Of a stretch of 17,067 bases of DNA, positions 1-6,857 are shown one piece after another. This stretch comes from Synechococcus sp. CO36386bin_37 (GTDB lineage Bacteria; Cyanobacteriota; Cyanobacteriia; PCC-6307; Cyanobiaceae), in contig WTGE01000458.1 in the NCBI GenBank assembly GCA_011525445.1, positions 1 to 17,067 on the forward strand, in the 5' to 3' direction. The stretch's first letter is position 1. Each line of letters opens with the position of its first letter. The notes under the pieces were generated by a model. That model saw nothing but the letters and a program-made list of their open reading frames with translations. It was not told the DNA's origin and did not search any database. Position numbers and translations under genes: made by a program.

Positions 1-420
1 CTCCAGTGCCGTCTCGATCGTGTACCCACCAATCAACTGCGCCAATGCTTCCACGATGGGAGAAATCCAAGGGACAAAACCAGTCATGGTGGAACAGCAG
101 GCCCGATCGAGCCCATTCTTTCACCAGAAGTCATTCAGAACGCTCATTCACAAATGTGTAAACGCAACCCGGAGGGGCAGCGCAACAGTCAGCTCAGCGC
201 ATCGGAACTAGGGCGCGTCGGACAAATTGACGAACGCACCTTTCAAAGCTGGGAAGTCATCACCAAAAAACGACAATTAAGCCTCAGAAGCAGCTTGAGG
301 CTTCTGCGCGTCGCCCGCACCATTGCCGACTTAGCTGCAGATCAACAGGTCAACGAACATCACCTTGCGGAAGCCATCTGCTTTCGAAGTTACGACGTCA
401 TACAAGCTGTCAACACCTGA
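1..420 (+). CDS. comM: ComM/YifB-type Mg-chelatase-like ATPase, C-terminal part
   Basis: Frame 1 is open from the first base to the TGA at 418-420, giving 139 residues with the 5' end outside the window. The translation begins with LQCRLDRV, which fits the region just after the LLDRID motif of YifB/ComM proteins. It continues with the family's C-terminal helical domain: an RNPEGQRN segment, a LSLRSSLRLLRVARTIADL helix, and a last helix LAEAICFRSYD. ComM-type proteins are AAA+ ATPases related to Mg-chelatase; in naturally competent bacteria ComM helps branch migration of incoming DNA. The Walker motifs would lie upstream and are not visible. It converges on the small minus-strand ORF ending at 433. 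The family call is good; the role in this organism is inferred. Confidence 0.85.
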   Translation, partial: LQCRLDRVPTNQLRQCFHDGRNPRDKTSHGGTAGPIEPILSPEVIQNAHSQMCKRNPEGQRNSQLSASELGRVGQIDERTFQSWEVITKKRQLSLRSSLRLLRVARTIADLAADQQVNEHHLAEAICFRSYDVIQAVNT

Positions 421-432
421 GCGACACGCGAG

Positions 433-579
433 TCAGCGCAGACTGCGTTGGGGAACATCGCGATAGGGCTGGCATCCAATCAAAGGAGGAATTGTTTTCT
501 TCTCCTCACTTGGATTACCAATCGCGTGAGTCACCGTTTCGGCAACCCAATCGCGCAGGGAGTGAAACATCGAAGCCAT
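433..579 (-). CDS. small hypothetical protein (48 aa)
   Basis: A short minus-strand ORF fills the gap between the ComM end and rpsU. From the ATG at 579 it encodes 48 residues, beginning MASMFHSLRDWVAETVTHAIG and ending IPPLIGCQPYRDVPQRSLR, with TGA at 433-435. I chose 579 because GAGG lies six bases upstream. In-frame ATGs at 591 and 570 are alternatives. The N-terminal half looks like an amphipathic helix and the C-terminal half is proline-rich. I do not recognise a domain. It follows rpsU by about 116 bases on the same strand and could be cotranscribed. That it is real is inferred from codon-like structure, RBS and location. Confidence 0.55.
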   Translation of the reverse strand: MASMFHSLRDWVAETVTHAIGNPSEEKKTIPPLIGCQPYRDVPQRSLR

Positions 580-695
580 AACAAGCCTCATCCGAGATGT
601 CTTCAGTTTCGGAAGTTCATCCTGAAAAAGAAACAGTCGAAATACCGATTATTGGATCTGCCGAGACAGCACCTCAGATGTGCCGATCACGTCGA

Positions 696-866
696 TCAAC
701 GACGACGACGACGCTGTTGAGCTTTGCGCTTGTACTTCTCGATCGGAGTCTCATGATGGCGAAGTCGCTTGAGATCAGCAAAAATCCCGGCCTTGGAGAC
801 CTGACGCTTGAAGCGCCGCAGGGCAGATTCGATACCTTCGTTTTCTCCGACCGTGACCTGAGTCAT
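696..866 (-). CDS. rpsU: 30S ribosomal protein S21
   Basis: A 56-residue minus-strand ORF starts with [19 protein letters not shown], continues with the S21 core ([25 protein letters not shown]) and ends QQRRRRR. Length, basic composition and core motif all match bacterial S21. S21 is a small-subunit protein near the 3' end of 16S rRNA that aids initiation. The ATG is at 864-866 and the stop at 696-698. The run of gac triplets at 700-713 encodes the five terminal arginines and is not a separate repeat element. It lies 53 bases after the DUF3747 gene on the same strand. An AT-rich stretch at 888-900 in that gap could hold its own promoter, but I see no convincing -35. Confidence 0.95.
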   Translation of the reverse strand: MTQVTVGENEGIESALRRFKRQVSKAGIFADLKRLRHHETPIEKYKRKAQQRRRRR

Positions 867-919
867 TCAACAAGCAAGGATTTCCAGCAAATTAATTTAG
901 CAAGCGACGGGCTCGAGGT

Positions 920-1498
920 TCAGAGAGATGCCGGCAAACCAGGCTGGACATCCCTGTAGACGTATAGATGTCCAAGGGTGCGCTTGCCGTACTGACGCCG
1001 CATCAATTTCCAACCGGGCTCGAGATTGAGCTGCAGGAAACCATTCCCAGGGCCTCCGGCACGGGCCACCACCATCGTGGGACGTGATGGGTCACGGGTT
1101 GGTACTGCCAGCAGCTCCACATCGGAACCCGTTTTCACGACGGAAAGTCGGTAGCGCGTTCCAAGATCATCGCCACCAATGCGCAAGGAGTAGCCATTGC
1201 CATCGATGTAGCGGTTGCAAATTCCCGTGAAATCAAAACTGGCAAGAAGGGGATTCACCACTGCAGGCGAGGCTCCAGAGACCTCAAAACAAGGCCTGGC
1301 ACTGGTGCGTTGCTCATAGATATTCAGCTGGGAACTCTCCCCAGATCCGATCGGCGCAGCAACGATCACAAACTGGCTTTCATCCACATCAGCAGCAGTA
1401 AAGACAGAGCCCTGGGCTCGTGCCACTTGCGGAAGAGCGGCTACAGCCGCAGCCACACCCACAGCAAGTGCAACAGCATCGTTCCGAAGTCGGCCCAT
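920..1498 (-). CDS. DUF3747 exported protein
   Basis: The product is 192 aa from the ATG at 1496-1498; a TTG immediately before it is also possible. It has a signal peptide: MGRLRND, a hydrophobic Ala/Val segment at about 8-22, then a likely AxA site near ARA-QG. The mature part matches the cyanobacterial DUF3747 family: F-x-x-ADVDESQFVIVAAPIG, an IYEQRT segment, a LLASFDFTGICNRYIDGNGYSLRIGGDDLG block, and a C-terminal FLQLNLEPGWKLMRRQYGKRTLGHLYVYRD. The two conserved cysteines (in RPCFEV and GICNRY) could form a disulfide. The function of the family is not known; export to periplasm or envelope is inferred from the signal peptide. It lies between the small membrane protein and rpsU, and its leader contains possible alternative hairpins (1517-1557). 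Confidence 0.85.
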   Translation of the reverse strand: MGRLRNDAVALAVGVAAAVAALPQVARAQGSVFTAADVDESQFVIVAAPIGSGESSQLNIYEQRTSARPCFEVSGASPAVVNPLLASFDFTGICNRYIDGNGYSLRIGGDDLGTRYRLSVVKTGSDVELLAVPTRDPSRPTMVVARAGGPGNGFLQLNLEPGWKLMRRQYGKRTLGHLYVYRDVQPGLPASL

Positions 1499-1516
1499 CA
1501 ATTCAGTTCAATCGTT

Positions 1517-1557
1517 AAGGGGATCGTATTAGCCCCTTTGAATCCAGGCACGAGGGG
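1517..1557 (-). promoter_or_regulatory. mutually exclusive hairpins upstream of the DUF3747 gene
   Basis: Read on the minus strand, the gap between the small membrane protein and the DUF3747 gene holds three blocks in order: CCCCT (1557-1553), AAAGGGG (1539-1533) and CCCCTT (1522-1517). The middle block can pair with either the first or the third. The second hairpin has a 6-bp stem and a 10-base loop. There is no long U run, so a classical terminator is not supported. It may be an RNA processing site, a weak attenuator, or chance. Confidence 0.3.
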
Positions 1558-1755
1558 TCAGGCCGGTTTGTTGAGACGAATCGCGACCAAAAGTGACCCG
1601 AGTGTCGCAGGCAAACTCAACCCAAGGATCCAACGCGTTGCACTCACACCCAGATCAGGATCGCCATATGCCAGTTCAAAAACACAGCCTGTCGCTGCGA
1701 TTCCGAGGACACACGCCAGGGCCAAAAACAGACCTGCCAAAGGTTTCATCGGCAT
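1558..1755 (-). CDS. small integral membrane protein, unknown function (65 aa)
   Basis: The ORF starts at ATG 1755, five bases after the deformylase stop, so the two are probably cotranscribed. A second in-frame ATG lies two codons later (1749). Two hydrophobic helices are visible at about residues 4-28 and 43-60, separated by a polar FELAYGDPDLGVSATR loop. The C-terminus is basic (IRLNKPA). The TGC at residues 22-24 is only a weak lipobox match, so I do not call it a lipoprotein. I do not recognise the family. Its fixed place between def and a DUF3747 gene suggests a conserved small gene, but no role can be assigned. Confidence 0.7.
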   Translation of the reverse strand: MPMKPLAGLFLALACVLGIAATGCVFELAYGDPDLGVSATRWILGLSLPATLGSLLVAIRLNKPA

Positions 1756-1760
1756 GGGAT

Positions 1761-2369
1761 TTAAGGCGTCATGGAGCGAACATCTTCGGCAAGGAAGCCA
1801 TGATCTTTGAGCTCCTTGTTGAGCCCTCCTGAATCGGTCACCCGATCCACGAACAACACACCGCGGAGATGGTCCATCTCATGCTGAATGCAACGCGCCA
1901 TCAAACCATCCGCTTTCATAGTGCGCGGTCTGCCCATTTCATCCCTGAAACTCAATTGAATCGCTGTTGGACGGACCACATCGAGATACACACCAGGGAT
2001 GCTTAAACAGCCTTCTTCGTAAGTATCGACAGAAGCGCTGCTCGAAGTGATTTCCGGATTGATCAACACCAGTGGGGGCGTACTGGGCGTCTCGATATCG
2101 AGGTCGATCACAAGCAACTGCTGATGAATACCAACCTGGGGCGCCGCCAGACCGATACCCCGAGCGGTATACATGCTGCGCAACATGTCGCGAGCCAGTT
2201 CACGCACCCTTTCATCCACCTTGCCAATCCTGCGGGCGTCGGCGCGTAAAGCCGCATCGCCAAGCTTGTGAATATTGAGGGGAGCGCTATCCAGCGGCTC
2301 CTTCGGCACAGCAATCGCGGAGCTGCTCTTTTCAGCCGATCGCGCCAACTGGGCAAAGCTCCTAGCCAA
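1761..2369 (-). CDS. def: peptide deformylase
   Basis: The 202-aa product removes the N-formyl group from nascent proteins in the cytoplasm. All three family motifs are present: GIGLAAPQVG at 71-80, EEGCLS at 118-123 with metal ligand Cys121, and QHEMDH at 162-167 with ligands His163 and His167 and catalytic Glu164. No ATG occurs before residue 62, so the start must be non-ATG. A TTG at 2367-2369, with AGGAG five bases upstream and an in-frame stop at 2400-2402, fits best. The roughly 30-residue N-terminal extension before the core (ARSFAQLARSAEK...) resembles the longer cyanobacterial form. It is divergent from the S9 hydrolase and heads a minus-strand series ending with rpsU. Confidence 0.95.
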   Translation of the reverse strand: MARSFAQLARSAEKSSSAIAVPKEPLDSAPLNIHKLGDAALRADARRIGKVDERVRELARDMLRSMYTARGIGLAAPQVGIHQQLLVIDLDIETPSTPPLVLINPEITSSSASVDTYEEGCLSIPGVYLDVVRPTAIQLSFRDEMGRPRTMKADGLMARCIQHEMDHLRGVLFVDRVTDSGGLNKELKDHGFLAEDVRSMTP

Positions 2370-2396
2370 ACCTGCTCCTACCTTGAAATTGCGCTG

Positions 2397-2426
2397 ATTT
2401 TAGGCAGACCTGATCGCTGCCTGATC
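2397..2426 (-). promoter_or_regulatory. putative def promoter with upstream direct repeat
   Basis: On the minus strand TAAAAT (2402-2397) is a near-consensus -10 box, placing the transcript start about 20 bases before the TTG start of def. There is no good -35 box. Instead GATCAGG occurs twice (2426-2420 and 2415-2409) with an 11-base period, about one helical turn, in the place where an activator could bind. The gap is only 65 bases and is shared with the divergent S9 hydrolase, so the repeat may serve either gene. This is pattern-based inference. Confidence 0.35.
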
Positions 2427-2434
2427 TGTTCGAC

Positions 2435-4363
2435 ATGTCTCAGCAACTGCCTCTACCTGCATCGACCGCTCTCGGACGCAATTCCGTGTTGCACTCTCCA
2501 CAGCTCCTTGGCGATTGGGTGCTTTGGCTGGAACAACGCCCATACGAAAAGGGTCGAAGCACGGTTTTGATTCGACGCTGGGGTGACCACACAAACGCCC
2601 CCCAAGAGCTGACACCAGAACCGATCAATGTGCGCAGCAGGGTGCACGACTACGGCGGAGCTCCACTCGCAGCCAGCCTCACGCAAGAGACCCTGCAATT
2701 GGTTTGGGTCGATGACAATGACCGTTGCCTTTGGTCCCAATGCTGGAATGACCTCAGTGGAGACAGCCTGGTTGGCGACAACCCCAAAGCCTTGCGCTCC
2801 AGCAAGGGCCCGCAGCGTCTCACCGCACCGAGCAGCGGCGCCTACGCCGGCGGAGTGATTGATGGTTCACGGCAGAAATGGTTAGGGGTGATGGAGGACA
2901 ACGGTTGTGACCTGTTGGTCAGCGTTGACCTCCATCGACAAAACCAAAACGCCGCCGTCATTCATCGACCTGCTGATTTCGCGGGGTATCTCGCCCTGAG
3001 CCCAGATGCAACACAACTCGCCTGGGTGGAATGGCAGCAACCTTCGATGCCTTGGGATTGCTCCCAACTTCTGCTGGCGAACCTCACCCCAGCTGGAAAC
3101 GCTGAAGCCTGCCAGGTGATCGCCGGCGGACAGACGACACCATCACAGGGGATCTCCGTCTTTCAACCTCAGTGGCTGCCTGACGGAAGCCTCGTTGTTG
3201 CAGAAGACAGCAGTGGCTGGTGGAATCTGATGCGACATCCACAGGTTGAGAACCCAAGCCTCTCCTGGCAACGCCTTTGGCCGATGGCCAAGGAAGCCGC
3301 CATGCCTCAGTGGGTTTTTGGAATGAGCACCACCGCTTGGGATGGGGACAAGTTGTTAGCCGCCGTTTGCAATCAGGGCGCCTGGGAATTGCAACGGCTG
3401 GGGCTCGATGGATCAACGGGAGTGGTCGATCAACCCTTCAACGACCTCTCCGAACTCCATGCATCAGAGGGGAAGGCTGTCGTCATCGCGAGTAACAGCA
3501 TCACTGGGCATGGGCTTCTCGAGTTCGACCTGAACCGCAACACTTGGCACCACACACCAGCGGCACCGGCCTTGATGGAGACGGACGCCATCAGCGTGGC
3601 TCAATCCCTTTGGTTTGAAGGATCTGGCGGACAACGTACCCATGCCTTGTACTACCCCCCCATCGGGAACGCCCGTGCCTCATCACCTCTCCTGGTGAAA
3701 AGTCACAGTGGCCCCACATCGATGGCTCGCCGCGGCCTGAATCTCGCCATTCAGTTCTGGACCTCCCGAGGCTGGGGAGTGGTGGATGTGAATTACGGAG
3801 GATCCACTGGATTTGGAAGGGACTACCGCAATCGGCTGGAAAGGGGATGGGGAGTGGTGGACGTTGAAGATTGCGCGGCAGCCGCTAAGACTCTCATCGC
3901 CATGGGCTGCGCCGATCCCAAACGCGTTGCGATCGAAGGGGGGAGCGCCGGCGGTTTCACAACTCTCTCCTGCCTCTGCTTCACCGATGTGTTTCGAGCC
4001 GGTGCCTGCCGTTACGCCGTCACTGATCCTGGCACCTTGGCTAAGGAAACACATCGCTTTGAAGCGCGTTACATGGACGGCCTGATCGGTCGCTGGCCTG
4101 AGGAGCACCAGGTCTATGAGCAGCGATCACCTCTTCACCACGTCGAAGGGATCCGCTGTCCTGTGATCTTTTTCCAAGGCCTCCAGGACAAAGTCGTCTT
4201 GCCCGAGCAAACCGAGCGGATGGCCAACGCCCTACGGCGCAACGGCATTCCCGTGGAAGTTCACACTTTCGCAGAGGAAGGTCACGGCTTTCGAGACAGT
4301 GCTGTTCAGATCACTGTTCTTGAGGCCACGGAGCGCTTCTTCAGCCAGCATCTCAATCTTTAG
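2435..4363 (+). CDS. S9-family prolyl oligopeptidase-type serine hydrolase
   Basis: A 642-aa protein with the two-part plan of the S9 family (acylaminoacyl-peptidase/dipeptidyl-peptidase type). Residues 1 to about 400 form a beta-propeller-like region with repeated short LSPDATQLAWVEW-type strands. The alpha/beta-hydrolase domain follows. The catalytic triad is visible: Ser504 in EGGSAGG, Asp585 in FQGLQDKVV and His617 in EEGHGF. An oxyanion-type segment with HSGPTSM and VNYGGSTGFGRDYR precedes it. There is no signal peptide, so it is probably a cytoplasmic oligopeptidase or acyl-aminoacyl peptidase; the substrate cannot be read from sequence. ATG at 2435-2437. Its last 11 bases overlap the end of the opposing aldolase gene. 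Confidence 0.92.
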   Translation: MSQQLPLPASTALGRNSVLHSPQLLGDWVLWLEQRPYEKGRSTVLIRRWGDHTNAPQELTPEPINVRSRVHDYGGAPLAASLTQETLQLVWVDDNDRCLWSQCWNDLSGDSLVGDNPKALRSSKGPQRLTAPSSGAYAGGVIDGSRQKWLGVMEDNGCDLLVSVDLHRQNQNAAVIHRPADFAGYLALSPDATQLAWVEWQQPSMPWDCSQLLLANLTPAGNAEACQVIAGGQTTPSQGISVFQPQWLPDGSLVVAEDSSGWWNLMRHPQVENPSLSWQRLWPMAKEAAMPQWVFGMSTTAWDGDKLLAAVCNQGAWELQRLGLDGSTGVVDQPFNDLSELHASEGKAVVIASNSITGHGLLEFDLNRNTWHHTPAAPALMETDAISVAQSLWFEGSGGQRTHALYYPPIGNARASSPLLVKSHSGPTSMARRGLNLAIQFWTSRGWGVVDVNYGGSTGFGRDYRNRLERGWGVVDVEDCAAAAKTLIAMGCADPKRVAIEGGSAGGFTTLSCLCFTDVFRAGACRYAVTDPGTLAKETHRFEARYMDGLIGRWPEEHQVYEQRSPLHHVEGIRCPVIFFQGLQDKVVLPEQTERMANALRRNGIPVEVHTFAEEGHGFRDSAVQITVLEATERFFSQHLNL

Positions 4364-5036
4364 GAGGCTTGCCATAACCCAGACCCTGAAACTGCCGATG
4401 AACCGCTTCCATTTGTGCAGGCGAAAGCAGCGGTGGATCTCCTAGTTGCAGCGCCTGAAGATACATCTGAGCCAACGTTTCCACTTCAACGGCGATTTTG
4501 AGCGCCTGATCAAGATCCCGTCCAAGGGTGACCAATCCGTGATGGCTCAACAGACAGGCCTGACGTTGCTGCAAGGCCTGCACCGTATGAAACGACAACT
4601 CAGCGGTGCCAAATGTTGCATAGGGAGCGCAACGAATGTCATCACCACCAGCAACAGCCGTCATGTAGTGAAACGGAGGAATCCCTCGGTCATGGCAAGC
4701 CAAAGCAGTGGAATGAATGGGATGGCAATGAACGACAGCCATGGCATCGGGGCGATCGGCCAGAACATCAGCATGCAGCCTCCATTCCGACGAGGGACGT
4801 CGGTCACGACAAACCACATCACTGGCCAGACGGTTACCGCCGTGGTCGATCGCCACCAGATCCTCCGGCTCCATCTGGTCGTAGGGCAGAGAGCTGGGCG
4901 TGACCAACAATCCACCTGCAATGCGCAGCGAAAGGTTGCCCGAAGTGCCCTGATTGAGACCAATACTGTTCATGGATCGAGCGACATCCACGAGCTCGCA
5001 TCGCAACTCACGGTCATCCATCCCGAATTCAGACAC
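4353..5036 (-). CDS. class II aldolase, FucA type (possible methylthioribulose/deoxyribulose-phosphate aldolase)
   Basis: The 227-aa protein belongs to the class II aldolase/adducin family. GTSGNLS at 30-36 fits the phosphate-binding loop. The metal and catalytic residues are Glu84 (SSEWRLHAD), His103 and His105 (VVHCHPIHSTALA) and His166 (SHHGLVTLG), in the FucA order. The APYATFGTAEL block at 137-147 is also FucA-like rather than MtnB-like. Starting at GTG (5034-5036) it overlaps the mtnA stop by 8 bases, with AAGGAG ten bases upstream. An ATG at 5021 is an alternative. Adjacency to mtnA suggests cleavage of 5-methylthioribulose-1-phosphate or 5-deoxyribulose-1-phosphate to DHAP and an aldehyde, as described for the DHAP shunt. 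MtnB dehydratase activity is the other option. The substrate is inferred from context. Confidence 0.85.
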   Translation of the reverse strand: MSEFGMDDRELRCELVDVARSMNSIGLNQGTSGNLSLRIAGGLLVTPSSLPYDQMEPEDLVAIDHGGNRLASDVVCRDRRPSSEWRLHADVLADRPDAMAVVHCHPIHSTALACHDRGIPPFHYMTAVAGGDDIRCAPYATFGTAELSFHTVQALQQRQACLLSHHGLVTLGRDLDQALKIAVEVETLAQMYLQALQLGDPPLLSPAQMEAVHRQFQGLGYGKPPKD

Positions 5037-6141
5037 GGTTGTAAAGCTCCTTCAGCCCCTCCTCACTGGCATCAGCGACACCACGATCAGTGATCAGGGC
5101 CGTGACCAAGCGAGCCGGGGTGACATCGAAAGCTGGATTAAACCCTGTGCACCCGTCAGGAGTGAGCTGCACCCGAACAATCTCTCCGACTGACTCCCCA
5201 CTGAGCACCCGCCCCTGGATCGCGATCACTTCCTCCTGCGAACGAGCCTCAATCGGGATCTCAGCCACACCATCGGCAATCCGCCAGTCAATGGTTGACG
5301 CAGGCAAGGCCACATAAAACGGCACGTTGTTGTCATTCGCTGCCAGTGCCTTGAGATAAGTGCCAACTTTGTTGCAAACATCGCCAGATCGGGTTGTGCG
5401 ATCCGTCCCGACGATCACGGCATCCACCTGGCCATGCTGCATCAGATGACCACCAGCGTTGTCGACGATGACGGTGTGCGGGACTCCCTCACGCGCCAAC
5501 TCATAGGCCGTTAAGGAAGCCCCTTGATTACGGGGCCGGGTCTCATCCACCCAGACGTGAATCCTGAGCCCGGCGCGATGGGCTTTGTAGATCGGAGCCA
5601 AGGCCGTACCCCAGTCCACGGTTGCCAACCATCCTGCATTGCAGTGAGTCAGCACCTGCAGTGGCTCGTGCTGTCGTTCGTTGGATCGCTGATTTGCAAG
5701 CGTTTTGAGGAGACCCAGACCATGCTCCCCAATCGCCTCGCACATCGCGACATCCTCATCAGCAATCACAGCGGCTTCGCTCCGAGCTGCAGCAGCCCGC
5801 TCGGCTTCAGACAGAGGCAAAACCAGCTCACGAATGCGTTCCAAGGCCCAACGCAGGTTCACAGCAGTAGGGCGACTGGCATTGAGCTGATCGAAAGCGC
5901 GATGAAATCCAGCGTCACTGGCATCCTCCTGGAGAGCGAGCATCAACCCATAGGCACCAGTCACGCCAATCAACGGAGCACCGCGCACCACCATCCCGCT
6001 GATCGCCTCAGCGGCCTGAGCGCACGTCGTCAAAGTTCGGGTGACGAAACGATGCGGCAACTGGGTCTGATCGATCACTCCCACAGATCGTTGATCCGCC
6101 TCCAGCCAAATGGTCCGCCAGGCCTGGCCATCAATGTTCAT
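5029..6141 (-). CDS. mtnA: S-methyl-5-thioribose-1-phosphate isomerase
   Basis: A 370-aa protein, normal length for MtnA, which isomerises 5-methylthioribose-1-phosphate to methylthioribulose-1-phosphate. Family motifs run in order: VVRGAPLIGVTGAYG (51-65), THCNAGWLATVDWGTAL (165-181) with catalytic Cys167, VDETRPRNQGASLTAYEL (198-214), and GTDRTTRSGDVCNKVGTYLKA (245-265) with catalytic Asp247. ATG at 6139-6141; the 124-base gap before it is likely to hold the promoter. It overlaps the downstream aldolase start by 8 bases, implying translational coupling. No mtnP, mtnK, mtnC or mtnD is in the window, so the substrate must come from genes elsewhere. Paralogues acting on 5-deoxyribose-1-phosphate (DrdI) belong to the same family and cannot be excluded. 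Confidence 0.93.
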   Translation of the reverse strand: MNIDGQAWRTIWLEADQRSVGVIDQTQLPHRFVTRTLTTCAQAAEAISGMVVRGAPLIGVTGAYGLMLALQEDASDAGFHRAFDQLNASRPTAVNLRWALERIRELVLPLSEAERAAAARSEAAVIADEDVAMCEAIGEHGLGLLKTLANQRSNERQHEPLQVLTHCNAGWLATVDWGTALAPIYKAHRAGLRIHVWVDETRPRNQGASLTAYELAREGVPHTVIVDNAGGHLMQHGQVDAVIVGTDRTTRSGDVCNKVGTYLKALAANDNNVPFYVALPASTIDWRIADGVAEIPIEARSQEEVIAIQGRVLSGESVGEIVRVQLTPDGCTGFNPAFDVTPARLVTALITDRGVADASEEGLKELYNRV

Positions 6142-6265
6142 GGTCGATCAAGGTCAATGATCAAGAGGTTCCTCCATTCTCCGATGCACCCTTGCCAGGA
6201 CCTGCTGCAGCCTGGAGATAGAAGCCAACAAAGTTGACCTGGGTTCCAGCATTCAGATCGACTGC
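6142..6265. promoter_or_regulatory. intergenic gap upstream of mtnA
   Basis: These 124 bases separate the end of the DUF1543 gene from the start of mtnA, both on the minus strand. I see no ORF. A 5-bp inverted repeat (ccagg/cctgg, 6194-6214) is present without a T run, so a terminator is not supported. A promoter for mtnA and the aldolase probably lies here but I could not pick convincing boxes. Confidence 0.3.
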
Positions 6266-6820
6266 TTAAATCGGCCGATATCCAAACCAGTCAGGGACCT
6301 GGCTCTGACTCTCATCTTCGCTGTGACGCTGAAGGTGCACGTGAACTGTGCTGCTGTTGGCGAGAGACAACTGCTCAATTGCCAAGCAATCATCAACCTC
6401 ACTGAGGTCGTCCTTGTGCTGCTGAAGATCATTCAGCAACCAGCGGGTCTTGGCCGCTGCTTGAGCTGCGGGCTTCGTGGGAGCCACGACAAGCCCAAAG
6501 TGGTGCAATTCCGCGAGAGAATGCGGTTGATAAGCCCCAAGGTTCACGAACCACAATCGCTGAATCTGCCTTGGAGAGGGCGAATCAGAAAGGGTGACTC
6601 TCCATCCGTCGATACAGGTCACGGCCATGTAGCTATCGAGGTGCAGCCCACGGCGGCGTCCAAACCACTGCCGACGAAGCTCCGGAAAGGTGTCTTCAAT
6701 ACAGGGACCAGCCACAAAACGAACATCGTGGAGCTCAATCAGACTGCGGTCAGTCCGACCGCCGAGTACCACCAGAAACAAGGTTGGGAGTTCCAAACGT
6801 GAGGGGTGGAAAGGGTTCAT
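6266..6820 (-). CDS. DUF1543 domain protein
   Basis: With the ATG at 6818-6820 the product is 184 aa. It matches the DUF1543 pattern: LFLVVLGGRTDRSLIELHDVRFVAG near the N-terminus, EDTFPELRRQWFGRRRGLHLDSYMAV, LWFVNLGAYQPHSLAELHHFGLVVAP, and HKDDLSEVDDCLAIEQL. The domain function is not established. Upstream in-frame starts exist (ATG 6832 and others up to 6886), but they run into the opposite-strand methyltransferase, and the conserved part begins only about ten residues after 6820. No signal peptide or membrane helix is seen. It is divergent from the methyltransferase with about 37 bases between chosen starts. Confidence 0.85.
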   Translation of the reverse strand: MNPFHPSRLELPTLFLVVLGGRTDRSLIELHDVRFVAGPCIEDTFPELRRQWFGRRRGLHLDSYMAVTCIDGWRVTLSDSPSPRQIQRLWFVNLGAYQPHSLAELHHFGLVVAPTKPAAQAAAKTRWLLNDLQQHKDDLSEVDDCLAIEQLSLANSSTVHVHLQRHSEDESQSQVPDWFGYRPI

Positions 6821-6857
6821 ACACGGTGGCATCGTGAGCCCCAGATGTGAACCATGC

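Noticed and set aside
699..713. Tandem acg triplets as a microsatellite
   Set aside because: They encode the arginine tail of ribosomal protein S21 on the minus strand.
597..959. Plus-strand ORF of 120 codons spanning the rpsU region
   Set aside because: It reads antisense through rpsU and the end of the DUF3747 gene; rpsU is unmistakable on the other strand.
4446..5093. Plus-strand ORF of 215 codons opposite the aldolase
   Set aside because: Shadow of the class II aldolase; no domain or RBS.
6194..6214. Inverted repeat upstream of mtnA as a terminator for the DUF1543 gene
   Set aside because: The stem is only five bases, there is no T run, and the DUF1543 gene is transcribed away from this side.
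5524..6237. Plus-strand ORF of 237 codons opposite mtnA
   Set aside because: Antisense to a clear MtnA with its catalytic residues; composition is rich in Ser/His/Arg as expected for a shadow frame.
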